From Thioclava sp. SK-1 (GTDB lineage: Bacteria > Pseudomonadota > Alphaproteobacteria > Rhodobacterales > Rhodobacteraceae), in contig NZ_MDHA01000089.1 in NCBI RefSeq assembly GCF_001705665.1, positions 1 through 64,000 on the forward strand: 64,000 nt of DNA, written 5' to 3'. This document shows positions 26,436 to 35,217 of the stretch, in pieces; positions within the stretch are counted from its first letter, which is position 1; each line of letters begins with the position of its first letter. The notes beneath the pieces are model-generated. The model saw only the letters and a list, made by a program, of their open reading frames with translations, was not told where the DNA came from and did not search any database. The position numbers and the translations under genes were made by a program.

Positions 26436-27076
26436 AGTTGCATTGGTCCCCCCGCTCACCATTCGTGCGCAAGGTGATGATTACTTTGCATGAGCTGGGT
26501 CGCGTCGACGAAGTGACGCTTATGCGCAATACCGTCGCCAGCCACCTGCCGCCAAACCCCGCCGTTTTGGCCGATAATCCCTTGGGCAAAATCCCGGCCC
26601 TTGTGACCGACACGACAGTGCTTTTTGACAGCAGGGTGATATGCGCCTTTCTAAACCGTGACGGGGCTCTGCCCGACAGTATCGACGCACAGCGATGGCA
26701 GGCGCTAGCGGATGGGGGCACCGATATTTTGCTGGCGTGGCGCACTGAATTGGCGCGCCCCCAAGGGCAGTGGACGGCGATCACCGATAGTTACGGCGCG
26801 AAGCTTCGCGCTGTTCTATCGGTGTTGAACGCCGAGGCCGACCGCTTGCATGCCACGCCGTTCGGCCCGGGTCATGTCGCGATTATTTGCTTTCTTGGGC
26901 AGCTGGATTTCCGCTGGGGCGATAGCGCGTGGCGCGATCACTTCCCACAGCTTGCGGCGCTGGATTCAGTTTGGGCCATTCGTGCTTCGGTGCGTGCCAC
27001 GGCAATTGTCAATGATAATGACGATGGCAATGATTTGACCGCCGGCGAGCTGCGTTTTGAAAAGGAGACACCATGA
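26432..27076 (+). CDS. Glutathione S-transferase family protein
   Basis: This 214-residue protein has an N-terminal thioredoxin-like GST domain: MKLHWSPRSPFVRKVMITLHE with a Ser-Pro in the active-site loop, NPLGKIPALV as the cis-proline loop, and DSRVICAFL binding the glutathione glutamyl group. The C-terminal helical domain follows. In catabolic operons such GSTs often isomerise maleyl or similar intermediates, or remove a leaving group. It is translationally coupled on both sides (ATGA overlaps). Confidence 0.85.
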   Translation: MKLHWSPRSPFVRKVMITLHELGRVDEVTLMRNTVASHLPPNPAVLADNPLGKIPALVTDTTVLFDSRVICAFLNRDGALPDSIDAQRWQALADGGTDILLAWRTELARPQGQWTAITDSYGAKLRAVLSVLNAEADRLHATPFGPGHVAIICFLGQLDFRWGDSAWRDHFPQLAALDSVWAIRASVRATAIVNDNDDGNDLTAGELRFEKETP

Positions 27077-28266
27077 CAGGACCGCTTTCTCATGTTCGGG
27101 TGCTGGATCTGAGCCGTATTATGGCGGGGCCTTGGTCGGGACAAATTCTTGCGGATCTTGGGGCCGAGGTGATCAAGGTCGAACGCGCAGGTGTTGGTGA
27201 TGATACCCGCCGATGGGGCCCTCCGTTCATGGCAGATCGTGATGGTAATCCCACCACGGAGTCGGGCTATTTCCTATCGGTCAATCGCGGTAAAAAATCA
27301 ATTGAGGTGGATATCGCCACGGCTGACGGGCAAGAGGTGATCCGCGCGTTGGCCCGTGATAGTGACATCGTGCTGGAGAATTTTAAGGTTGGCACATTGG
27401 CGCGATATGGCCTGGATGAGGCGGCGCTGCGGGGGGTCAATCCGGGGTTGATCTATTGCTCGATCACGGGTTTTGGCCAAGATGGCCCAATGGCCCAGGA
27501 CGTCGCCTATGATTTCATGATCCAGGCTATGGGCGGGCTGTTGTCGGTGACCGGTGTGCCCGATGGCGCCCCCGGCGCAGGACCACAAAAAGTTGGCGTG
27601 CCGGTGATTGATATTATGACGGGCATGTATGCCACCGTTGCCGTTCTGGCCGCGCTGGCACGGCGGTCGCAGACCGGACGTGGTGATTATATCGACCTGT
27701 CCATGCTGGATGTCGCAACCGCGATGTTGGCCAATCAGGCGATGAACCATCTTGTGTCGGGGCAGACGCCCACCCGTAAGGGCAACAAACACCCCAATAT
27801 CCAGCCGCAAGATATTTTTCCGGTGCGCGACGGTTATATCGTGATTGCGGTTGGAAATGATGAACAATTTGCGCGGTTCGCTGCGGCTCTGGGGCATCCT
27901 GAATGGGTGCAAGACCCCCGCTTTGCCACAAATGCTGCGAGGGTAGAGCATCTGGAGCTGCTCCATCCGATGATCTGTGATGCGTTGAAACAGCGCGATT
28001 TGGCGCAATGGCGCGCCGAACTGGTCGCCGTCAAGGTGCCCTGCGCGCCGATCAATACCGTGCCCGGCGTTTTGGCCGAACCGCAGATCCAACACCGGCA
28101 GATGTTGCGTCATTTGCCGCATCCGCTGGCAGGCACCGTGCCGCAAATTGTGTCGCCGATGCGCTTTGCCGACGCATCGCTGACCTTCGACACCGCGCCG
28201 CCCCTATTGGGGCAGCACACGCAAGACATCCTTGATCGGATCGCAGCAAATGCCATGAAGGAATGA
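27073..28266 (+). CDS. CaiB/BaiF (family III) CoA-transferase
   Basis: This 397-residue family III CoA-transferase has the N-terminal block RVLDLSRIMAGPWSGQILADLGAEVIKVE, SLNRGKKS-like SVNRGKKSIEVD, and the catalytic Asp near 180 (VPVIDIMTG). It loads CoA onto the imported acid from a CoA donor, feeding the FadJ-like and crotonase enzymes of the same operon. It overlaps both neighbouring genes by 4 bp. A second paralogue lies at 61234 next to glutaryl-CoA dehydrogenase. Confidence 0.9.
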   Translation: MTGPLSHVRVLDLSRIMAGPWSGQILADLGAEVIKVERAGVGDDTRRWGPPFMADRDGNPTTESGYFLSVNRGKKSIEVDIATADGQEVIRALARDSDIVLENFKVGTLARYGLDEAALRGVNPGLIYCSITGFGQDGPMAQDVAYDFMIQAMGGLLSVTGVPDGAPGAGPQKVGVPVIDIMTGMYATVAVLAALARRSQTGRGDYIDLSMLDVATAMLANQAMNHLVSGQTPTRKGNKHPNIQPQDIFPVRDGYIVIAVGNDEQFARFAAALGHPEWVQDPRFATNAARVEHLELLHPMICDALKQRDLAQWRAELVAVKVPCAPINTVPGVLAEPQIQHRQMLRHLPHPLAGTVPQIVSPMRFADASLTFDTAPPLLGQHTQDILDRIAANAMKE

Positions 28267-28862
28267 CAACTATGGGACGCATCAGCTTTCCGGCGCCAGA
28301 GACGATGTCACCGGCGCAAAAAGCGGTCTTTGATGAGATCGTTTCAGGGCCGCGCGGCGTGCTTGTCGGGCCGCTGCGCGCGGCTCTGCACAATCCGGTT
28401 TTGGCAGATCGTTGGCAACAGTTGGGTCGTGTGTTACGGTTTGAAACCACCTTGCCAACGCCTTTGAACGAGCTGGCAATCCTGATCACCGCGCGGCGTT
28501 GGAACAGCCTGCTGGAATGGGCCATCCATGAACGTGACGGGTTGAATGCCGGACTTGATCGCGGCTGGATTGACGCCTTGCGTATGGGCCGCGTGCCGGA
28601 ATTTGGCCTGGATGCCGCCGCCGCCGAGATTTATGATTTTGCCTGCCAATTGTTGATGCGTGGCACCCCTGAACAGCACTTTTATGATCGGGTCAGCGCC
28701 CGCTGGGGCGAAGTTGGCGTGGTCGAATTGACGGCGGTCATCGGCTATTATTCAATGGTCGCCATGACATTGAATGCGCATGAAATCCCTGTGCCAGAAG
28801 GGGTCCGGGCAGAGCTTCCAATTCAGCCGGGTGTTTTGTTTGATTTACCGCCACGGGCTTGA
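28263..28862 (+). CDS. Carboxymuconolactone decarboxylase (AhpD-like) family protein
   Basis: This 199-residue helical protein has ARRWNSLLEWAIHERDGLNAGL, the core of the carboxymuconolactone decarboxylase family. The CxxC pair of AhpD is absent, so peroxidase activity is unlikely and decarboxylase-like or non-redox chemistry is more plausible. It is last in the operon that began with the TAXI transporter, and overlaps the CoA-transferase by 4 bp. Two in-frame ATGs (28263, 28272) are possible starts. Confidence 0.75.
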   Translation: MTTMGRISFPAPETMSPAQKAVFDEIVSGPRGVLVGPLRAALHNPVLADRWQQLGRVLRFETTLPTPLNELAILITARRWNSLLEWAIHERDGLNAGLDRGWIDALRMGRVPEFGLDAAAAEIYDFACQLLMRGTPEQHFYDRVSARWGEVGVVELTAVIGYYSMVAMTLNAHEIPVPEGVRAELPIQPGVLFDLPPRA

Positions 28863-28900
28863 TGGGGGCAGGGCGGGGGTTTTGCGCCTTTCGGTGTAAT

Positions 28901-28916
28901 TGATATAAAGCTATCA
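28901..28916. promoter_or_regulatory. Candidate GntR operator TGATA-N6-TATCA
   Basis: This perfect 16-bp palindromic site has TGATA arms and the inner sequence TAAAGC. It lies 48 bp before the start of the UTRA-type GntR gene, the typical place for autoregulation. Overlapping GATAT and ATATC arms extend the symmetry to 28920. Related boxes lie at 11081, 12083, 19361 and 29724. Confidence 0.45.
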
Positions 28917-28963
28917 TATCATACCAGCCGCGGGAAAATACGCGGAACATGAAGGAGCACCCC

Positions 28964-29707
28964 ATGCCAAAATCCAGCTCGTCTGAGCTGCTCGAAAAGA
29001 GCAATGTCGCGCGTTATATTCAACTGGCATCGCTGTTTCGTGGCCGAATAGAGCGCGGCGATTGGGTGCTGGGGGCGCGTATTCCTACGGTAGAGCAGCT
29101 GTCGAAAGAATTCGGCGTTGCCGGGATGACGATCCGTCAGGCGTTGGACCAAATCGAAAAAGAAGGGCTGATTGAACGCTTCCGCGCCAAGGGGACATTC
29201 GTGCGGGCCAAGCCCGAACGAGACCTGTGGTGCGAAGTTCAGACGGATTGGAACGGCCTATTGATGTCGCGCGCGGATGCGCAGATTTCCGTATTGTCCG
29301 ACACTGCCGCGGTGCATCTGGCGCAGGCCGATTTTGATCACGGCATCGTCGCGCCCAGCTACCGCCATTTACGCCGTTTGCATCAGCGACAAAATACGCC
29401 GTTTCTTGTTGCCGATGTCTATGTGGATGACCGAATTAAGTCACTGATTCCAGAGAAAAACTACACGACGACCACGGCAATGCGGTTGGTTTCGGAATTG
29501 CCCGGTGTCACGGTTGCCGATGCTCGGCAGATCTTGTCAGTCGCCTCTGCCGATGTGGAAACCGCGCAATTGCTGCAAGTGTCCATGAATGATCCCGTTG
29601 TTCTGGTGCAGCGTTTGGCGATTGATCAACACGGTGCGCTGATCCTTGTTGCAAATGGAATTTACCGTGGTGATAAAGTGCGGATTGATATGAAATTGCT
29701 GACCTGA
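28964..29707 (+). CDS. GntR-family regulator with UTRA ligand domain (HutC subfamily)
   Basis: This 247-residue protein has an N-terminal winged helix (RIERGDWVLGARIPTVEQLSKEFGVAGMTIRQALDQIEKEGLIE) and a C-terminal UTRA domain (RHLRRLHQRQNTPFLVADVYVDD and DPVVLVQRLAIDQHGALI). UTRA regulators release DNA when they bind a pathway metabolite. ATG 28964 is preferred over 28949 because GAAGGAG lies 7 bases before it. It sits between the CoA-thioester operon and the tannase-type gene, and palindromes flank it on both sides, so it probably controls both. Confidence 0.87.
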   Translation: MPKSSSSELLEKSNVARYIQLASLFRGRIERGDWVLGARIPTVEQLSKEFGVAGMTIRQALDQIEKEGLIERFRAKGTFVRAKPERDLWCEVQTDWNGLLMSRADAQISVLSDTAAVHLAQADFDHGIVAPSYRHLRRLHQRQNTPFLVADVYVDDRIKSLIPEKNYTTTTAMRLVSELPGVTVADARQILSVASADVETAQLLQVSMNDPVVLVQRLAIDQHGALILVANGIYRGDKVRIDMKLLT

Positions 29708-29723
29708 TCATTATATAAGTTAC

Positions 29724-29751
29724 AAAGATAGCTTATTGATTTAATATCTTT
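29724..29751. promoter_or_regulatory. Inverted repeat AAAGATA-N14-TATCTTT before the tannase-like gene
   Basis: The arms match perfectly and lie 28 bp before the next start codon, directly after the GntR gene. The sequence includes ATAGCTT, shared with the repeats at 19361 and 28901. It could be an operator or, less likely, a weak terminator of the regulator gene. Confidence 0.4.
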
Positions 29752-29778
29752 CTCAGAGGATGATCTGGGAGGAGAATC

Positions 29779-31338
29779 ATGAACATATTGCTATCTGCTA
29801 TGCTTCTTGGCAGTGCGCTGGCGACTGCGGCCCATGCAAATGAGGCTTCATGCCCAAAGATGATAGAACAGTCGCATGGAGATCTGCAGATAAACGAGGC
29901 TGCATGGGTGCGTCCAGGTCTGGATGCAGATGCCAAACAAGACTTGCCCGCCTATTGCAAAGTTACCGGGGTGATTGGTCAACGTCGCGGGGCCAATGGG
30001 GTAACATTCGGCGATCAGTTTGAACTGCGACTGCCAGAAAAATGGAACGGCAGGTTCTATTTTCAGGGAGGTGGCGGTCTAGACGGGCGTGTGCGCCCGG
30101 CCTATGGGATGTCTCAACCCAGTGGGGAGCCTGCGGCCGTCACCGAAGGCTATGCGGTGATTTCAACCGATGGCGGGCATGAGGATACCGACAGCTCATT
30201 CGGGTTGGACGCGCAGGCACGCATTGCCTGGGGGTATCAGGCGATCGAAACTGTAGCGCAGGCTGGCAAGACGTTGATCACGGCCTATTACGGTGCGCCG
30301 CCTCGTTACAGCTATTTGATTGGCTGCTCGAACGGGGGCCGACAAGGGATGATGGCTAGTCAGCGTTTTCCTGACCTGTTCAATGGGATTGTCGCCGGCG
30401 CGCCTGTGTTTCGCTTGTCACGCAGCCATGTCGATACTGCATGGGGGCTGCAAAAGCTGACAAATATCGCGCCGAAAACCAAAGCGGGTGACCCTATTCT
30501 ATCACAGGCGTTTTCCGATGCCGATCTGACGTTACTGGCCAAAGACATCGTATTGCAATGCGACGCCATTGACGGTTTGGCGGATGGGTTGGTTCTGGAT
30601 CCGGCAGGATGCAACTATGATCCGTCGGGGCTGGTTTGTGATGGCTCAAACGATGCGTGTTTAAGTGCGCAGCAGGTTGCGACGTTGCAAGACCTTCACC
30701 AAGGCTCGCATAATAGTGCGGGAACTCGGTTTTATGTGAACTGGTCCTATGATCCGGCCATCGCGGACAAGGGCTGGCGGGAATGGCGGCTTGGCACGTC
30801 ACAAACTGCGAAGCCCAATGCAATTAAGGCGGGGCTGTCCAATAACGGTATTAAATACGTCTTCCTGACACCGCCGGACCCGGAGTTTGATATCATTCAT
30901 TTCGATTTTGACACCGATCCGCAGCGGATGCAGGCCTCGGCTGAATTTGCCGATGCGACATCGACAGACCTTGCGGCGTTCCGCGATGCGGGGGGCAAGA
31001 TTTTACTATATCACGGCACCGGGGACGCGGCGATTTCATCCAATGATACCGCCCGATATATGGCAGAGCTTGCCAATGATATGGGGGATGTAACGGATTT
31101 TGCACGGTATTTCCCTGCGCCGGGCATGGGGCATTGCCGGGGCGGCGTTGGCGCCGATGCGTTTGATGTGCTGCAAACAATTGTGGCTTGGGTGGAAGAC
31201 GGGGTCGCGCCCGATCGGCTGACGGCATCGGGTGTGGCGATCGGGGATCGCACCCGTCCGCTGTGCCCATGGCCAACGATTGCCCGCTACGATGGATCTG
31301 GCCCGGTGGATAAGGCCGAAAGCTTTGTCTGCGAATAA
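29779..31338 (+). CDS. Tannase/feruloyl esterase family hydrolase
   Basis: This 519-residue secreted esterase has a short signal peptide (MNILLSAMLLGSALATAAHA). It has the family CS-D-HC arrangement: nucleophile Ser in IGCSNGGRQGM, acid Asp in YHGTGDAAIS and His in GMGHCRGG, where the two cysteines next to Ser and His form a disulfide in known members. Such enzymes cleave aromatic carboxylic esters such as gallate, ferulate or phthalate-type monoesters. Together with the TRAP operon, it may release the acid that is then imported. Confidence 0.88.
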   Translation: MNILLSAMLLGSALATAAHANEASCPKMIEQSHGDLQINEAAWVRPGLDADAKQDLPAYCKVTGVIGQRRGANGVTFGDQFELRLPEKWNGRFYFQGGGGLDGRVRPAYGMSQPSGEPAAVTEGYAVISTDGGHEDTDSSFGLDAQARIAWGYQAIETVAQAGKTLITAYYGAPPRYSYLIGCSNGGRQGMMASQRFPDLFNGIVAGAPVFRLSRSHVDTAWGLQKLTNIAPKTKAGDPILSQAFSDADLTLLAKDIVLQCDAIDGLADGLVLDPAGCNYDPSGLVCDGSNDACLSAQQVATLQDLHQGSHNSAGTRFYVNWSYDPAIADKGWREWRLGTSQTAKPNAIKAGLSNNGIKYVFLTPPDPEFDIIHFDFDTDPQRMQASAEFADATSTDLAAFRDAGGKILLYHGTGDAAISSNDTARYMAELANDMGDVTDFARYFPAPGMGHCRGGVGADAFDVLQTIVAWVEDGVAPDRLTASGVAIGDRTRPLCPWPTIARYDGSGPVDKAESFVCE

Positions 31339-31400
31339 GGTGCTGCCGCCTATTGCCAAGGCCCACGCGCGCCCTGGCGGCCCATAAATAGGAGGGCGCA

Positions 31401-32003
31401 ATGTATTACGACCCCAGAACCCAAGACCACGGCCTGCCCCATAATCCATGGACGGCGCTGATCGCCCCACGTCCCATCGGCTGGGTCTCGACGCGCAGCG
31501 CCACCGGCGTTGCAAATCTTGCACCCTATAGCTTTTTCAACGCGGCGGCGACCCACCCGCCTTTTGTGATGTTGTCATCGACACCGCGTAAAGACAGCCT
31601 AACCAATATTGAACAGACCGGCGTGTTCGCGATCAATATCGTCAGCGCGGATTTGGCACAGGCCATGAGCCGATCTTCGGCTGCTGTTAATGCGGAATGC
31701 GATGAATTTCGCCTTGCCGGGGTGCAGGCCCGCGCCTGCCGCAGCATTGACGCTCCATGTGTTGCCCAAAGCCCGGTCGTGATCGAATGCGTTTTAAACC
31801 GTGTCGTCACGCTTGTGCCCAACAGCGGCCTGCCATGTCAGACCCACATTACCTTTGGTGAGGTCACAGGGATCGAGATTGCAGACCATGTCATCAGGGA
31901 CGGGAGGGTGCGCACCGATCTGATCCAACCAGTGTCAAGGCTGGGCTATCTGGATTACGCGATCACAAAAGACACGTTTGAAATTCTGCGTCCCGGAGGC
32001 TGA
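31401..32003 (+). CDS. Flavin reductase-like domain protein
   Basis: This 200-residue protein has the FMN-binding split-barrel of the flavin reductase/DIM6-NTAB family: PWTALIAPRPIGWVSTRSATGVANLAPYSFFNAAATHPP and DSLTNIEQTGVFAINIV. Members reduce flavin for a partner monooxygenase or bind FMN. No flavin monooxygenase is adjacent, so the partner is not visible here. It begins 62 bp after the esterase and likely shares its transcript. Confidence 0.85.
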   Translation: MYYDPRTQDHGLPHNPWTALIAPRPIGWVSTRSATGVANLAPYSFFNAAATHPPFVMLSSTPRKDSLTNIEQTGVFAINIVSADLAQAMSRSSAAVNAECDEFRLAGVQARACRSIDAPCVAQSPVVIECVLNRVVTLVPNSGLPCQTHITFGEVTGIEIADHVIRDGRVRTDLIQPVSRLGYLDYAITKDTFEILRPGG

Positions 32004-32014
32004 GGATCCTCCGT

Positions 32015-32038
32015 CCTGACGGCCCTCAGGGTCAGGAT
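32015..32038 (+). terminator. Hairpin after the flavin reductase gene
   Basis: TCCTGAC at 32015-32021 pairs perfectly with GTCAGGA at 32032-32038, with a 10-base loop. No T tract follows, so it may be a weak terminator or a processing site between this gene and the next. Confidence 0.35.
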
Positions 32039-32103
32039 TATGCCGTGGGCCAAAGCCGGGCATACGGATGCAGCACAGCTGAGGACGATCGGAGGAGACC
32101 AAT

Positions 32104-32946
32104 ATGAAGATGACGATTGTGGCGATGGGCCTTGCTCTCGCGATTGCTACCCCATGTCTGGGGCGTGCAGATGTGGTAGAGAAAACCGTGATGAATGGCG
32201 ATGCGCAGGTGGGCTATTCCCTGCGCGGAGAGGGGCCGTTGATCGTGGTGATCGCCTCGACGGGGCGCAGCGCTGCGGAATTTGCTCCGATGGCGGATCA
32301 GCTGGTCAAACGTGGCTTTCGCGTGGCCCTGCCGGAGCCGCGCGGCATAGGTCAAAGCACCGGACAAATGGAGGGTGTGTCCTTCCACGATTTTGGGGAT
32401 GATTTTGCCGCCGTGATTGAACAGGAAGGCGGTGAAGCAATCGTCGCAGGCCATGCCTATGGGCAGTGGATTGCAAAGACAGTGGCCACAGATCACCCGC
32501 AGATGGTGTCAGGGCTGGCATTGATTGCAGGTGGTGCGAAATCATGGCCCAGTGAACTGTCAGACGCGATCACAATGATCAACGATCCGGCGTCAACACC
32601 TGAACAAAGGATGCAGGGGCTGACATTGGCGTTTTTTACCGATGAGGACACGGCCAAGCCGTGGTTGGAGGGCTGGCATCAGGATGTGACCGTCAGCCAA
32701 CGCGCGGCGCGCAAATTGACATCGCGCGAAGAGTATTGGGCAGGGGGCACCGCGCCCATTCTTGATTTGCAAGCCGGGTCAGATCCTTTCCGCCCCAAAT
32801 CATCACGCCTGGAGGTGCAAGAAGAATTTGGCGACCGGGTCACCGTCACGGTGATCGACGGGGCAAGCCACGCGCTTCCGGCAGCGAAGCCTGTTGAAAC
32901 CGCCGATGCGCTGGCCGATTGGGCGGATGCCCTGCTTGGCCGCTAA
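32104..32946 (+). CDS. Exported alpha/beta-hydrolase-fold protein with Ala in place of the catalytic Ser
   Basis: This 280-residue protein has a signal peptide (MKMTIVAMGLALAIATPCLG). The alpha/beta-hydrolase fold is clear: IVVIASTGRSAAEFAPMADQL, PEPRGIGQSTG, a nucleophile elbow VAGHAYGQW at residues 114-122, an acid candidate in LQAGSDPF and the His in DGASHALP. The elbow reads G-H-A-Y-G, so residue 118 is Ala (codon GCC) instead of Ser. It is either a non-enzymatic relative or uses another residue. Position after esterase and reductase suggests binding or processing of the same compounds. Confidence 0.8.
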   Translation: MKMTIVAMGLALAIATPCLGRADVVEKTVMNGDAQVGYSLRGEGPLIVVIASTGRSAAEFAPMADQLVKRGFRVALPEPRGIGQSTGQMEGVSFHDFGDDFAAVIEQEGGEAIVAGHAYGQWIAKTVATDHPQMVSGLALIAGGAKSWPSELSDAITMINDPASTPEQRMQGLTLAFFTDEDTAKPWLEGWHQDVTVSQRAARKLTSREEYWAGGTAPILDLQAGSDPFRPKSSRLEVQEEFGDRVTVTVIDGASHALPAAKPVETADALADWADALLGR

Positions 32947-33004
32947 TCGCGGAACGGCGTTGACGCGTACATTTCACGCGCCATAAAACGCCTTCTGCCG
33001 CAAG

Positions 33005-33029
33005 GGGGGGCTACATCCAGCAGCCCCCC
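33005..33029 (+). terminator. Strong GC hairpin, probable terminator
   Basis: GGGGGGCT at 33005-33012 pairs with AGCCCCCC at 33022-33029, loop of 9. It lies 60 bp after the hydrolase gene, the last of the catabolic cluster, and before vgrG. The following AATTC is not a T tract, so efficiency is uncertain. Confidence 0.5.
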
Positions 33030-33168
33030 AATTCAAGACGGCAGATAAAGACGGTCTGCGGTTTCTTGCCGCTGAACTGGAGAAACCCACCACCTGTGAA
33101 ACTTTGCCTTGAGTCTGTGGGCGTTCCGCGCGACAAACGTCTTATAAATTTCAAATGTGACTGTTTTC

Positions 33169-35217
33169 ATGCCTGATTTCTTTAGTCAATCTGCCCGTAT
33201 GGGGCGTTTCTCAACCGTTCTTGGGGCCGATATACTGGTTCTTCAGCGTTTCGACGGTGTCGACCATTTAAACGCGTTATTTGATTATCAGGTAGACTGC
33301 CTTGCGGCGCAATCGGACATTGATTTTGACGCGCTGATTGGCACCCATGCGACGGTCACGCTGATCACCCATGACGGCGGTGAACAAGCGTTCGACGGCA
33401 TCGTGACCGAGGCGCGCTGGCTGGGGGCGGGGGATAACGGCCACCGCTATCGTTTGCGATTACAGCCATGGTTCTTCCTGTGCAGCCTGCGCCGGAACCA
33501 ACGTATTTTTCATAATAAAACCGTTGTGGATATCCTGACCGAGCTGCTGGGCACCTATGGCGACGCTGGCGCCTTGGTCTCCAACCTGTCCAATGACTAT
33601 CCGGTGTTGGAATATACGGTCCAGTATCGCGAATCCGATATGGATTTCGCCTGCCGGATGATGGAACGACACGGAATCTCCTATCACTTCCAACATCTTG
33701 ATGGCGCGCATGAAATGGTGCTGACCGATATGGTCGAAACCCATCCTACGATTGGCGCGCGACCGTTTTACCCGGATGTCGGCCACCATCAGGAGGACAT
33801 TGAACATTTTTGGGATTGGCATCCGGCCCGACGCATCACCACAGGCGCAATTCGCCTGACCGATTACAATTTTAAAACCCCCACCGCCGCGATGGAGACA
33901 GATCGCACCGGTGACGCCGGCTATGCCCATGGTCACATCGAGAGCTTCGACTGGCCCGGCGATTATCTGGATCAGGGCCGGGGCCGGGTTGTCGCACAGT
34001 TGCGTAATGATGGCGAACGTGGGCAAGATCGCCGCTATGAGGCACTTGGCGATATTATCGCGCTACGCGGGGGGATGCGCGTGTATCTGACCGGCGACGA
34101 TGTGCCTGGCACGCAATCGGAATACCTGTGCCTTTCTGCGACACATTCTTATACGTCGGACAATTACGGGTCGGGCGGGTCGTCCAATGATGGCACCGCC
34201 TATACGGGCCGCTATATCTTGCTGCCTGCCACCGCCCCGATGGTGCCAGATCTGAAAACACCGCGCAGTGATGTGAAAGGCCCGCAAACCGCAGTTGTCG
34301 TCGGCGATGGAGAGATCGATTGCGACGAATACGGCCGGATTTTGGTGCAGTTCCATTGGGATCTGGACGCCGCAATTTCGATGCGCTGCCGGGTGTCGCA
34401 AAACTGGGCGGGCAATGGCTGGGGCGGTATGGTGATCCCGCGCATCGGGATGGAGGTCGTTGTTGAATTCCTTGATGGCGACCCAGACAAACCCTTGGTG
34501 ACCGGCTGCGTCTATAATGGCAAGAACGCGGTCCCTTACGATTTGCCGGCCAATAAAACTGTATCGACCTTTAAATCGGACACGCATCAAGGCAGCGGTT
34601 ATAACGAATTCCGGTTTGAAGATGAACGGGGCCGCGAAGAGGTCTTTATGCATGCGCAAAAGGACCACAATACAATCATCGAAAATGACGAAAGCCATTC
34701 AATTGGTCATGATCGGTCGAAAAGCGTTGGCAATGATCAATCGGAAGCCGTTGGGCATGATAAAACGATTACGATCGGCAATGATCATCGTGAAACGATC
34801 GGCAATGACATGTATTATAATGTCGGACGCAATCAGCAAGAAGCCTATGGTAAGGATCATATCCACCGCGTCGGCAATATCTTCAAACAATCGGTGTTTG
34901 CGGATCACCTGTATGAAACGGGCCGAAATTTTCAAGGTGAGGTTGCGGGGAAATATACGCTGGATGTGGGGTCGTCGATCACCAATAACACTGGCAAACA
35001 TACGTTGATGGCCTTTGAGAAATTCCAAATCAAAGGGCCGGGTGGCAAGATTACCATCGATGGGTCGGGCATCACCCTTGAGGCGGCCAAAATCAACCTG
35101 AAAGGTGCGGTTTCGATGGGCGGCTCTGGGTCGGCGCAGGTGCCGACATTGCAAATGGCCGCGAAAGAGGGGCTGCCGCTTTGTGAAGAATGTGCCGCCG
35201 CGAAAGAAGGCAGCTAA
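33169..35217 (+). CDS. vgrG: Type VI secretion spike protein VgrG (TssI)
   Basis: This 682-residue VgrG has the gp27-like N-terminal half (LQRFDGVDHLNALFDYQVDCLA, YRESDMDFACRMMERHGISYHF), the gp5 OB-fold with EIDCDEYGRILVQFHWD and CRVSQNWAGNGWGGMVIPRIGMEV, and a C-terminal needle of repeated NDxxxxxGND-like units (about residues 505-600). The trimer tips the T6SS tube and carries effectors. After the needle only a short tail with LCEECAAAKEGS follows; no effector domain is fused. A GTG start at 33157 is also possible. No other T6SS gene is in the window, so this is an orphan vgrG island. Confidence 0.93.
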   Translation: MPDFFSQSARMGRFSTVLGADILVLQRFDGVDHLNALFDYQVDCLAAQSDIDFDALIGTHATVTLITHDGGEQAFDGIVTEARWLGAGDNGHRYRLRLQPWFFLCSLRRNQRIFHNKTVVDILTELLGTYGDAGALVSNLSNDYPVLEYTVQYRESDMDFACRMMERHGISYHFQHLDGAHEMVLTDMVETHPTIGARPFYPDVGHHQEDIEHFWDWHPARRITTGAIRLTDYNFKTPTAAMETDRTGDAGYAHGHIESFDWPGDYLDQGRGRVVAQLRNDGERGQDRRYEALGDIIALRGGMRVYLTGDDVPGTQSEYLCLSATHSYTSDNYGSGGSSNDGTAYTGRYILLPATAPMVPDLKTPRSDVKGPQTAVVVGDGEIDCDEYGRILVQFHWDLDAAISMRCRVSQNWAGNGWGGMVIPRIGMEVVVEFLDGDPDKPLVTGCVYNGKNAVPYDLPANKTVSTFKSDTHQGSGYNEFRFEDERGREEVFMHAQKDHNTIIENDESHSIGHDRSKSVGNDQSEAVGHDKTITIGNDHRETIGNDMYYNVGRNQQEAYGKDHIHRVGNIFKQSVFADHLYETGRNFQGEVAGKYTLDVGSSITNNTGKHTLMAFEKFQIKGPGGKITIDGSGITLEAAKINLKGAVSMGGSGSAQVPTLQMAAKEGLPLCEECAAAKEGS

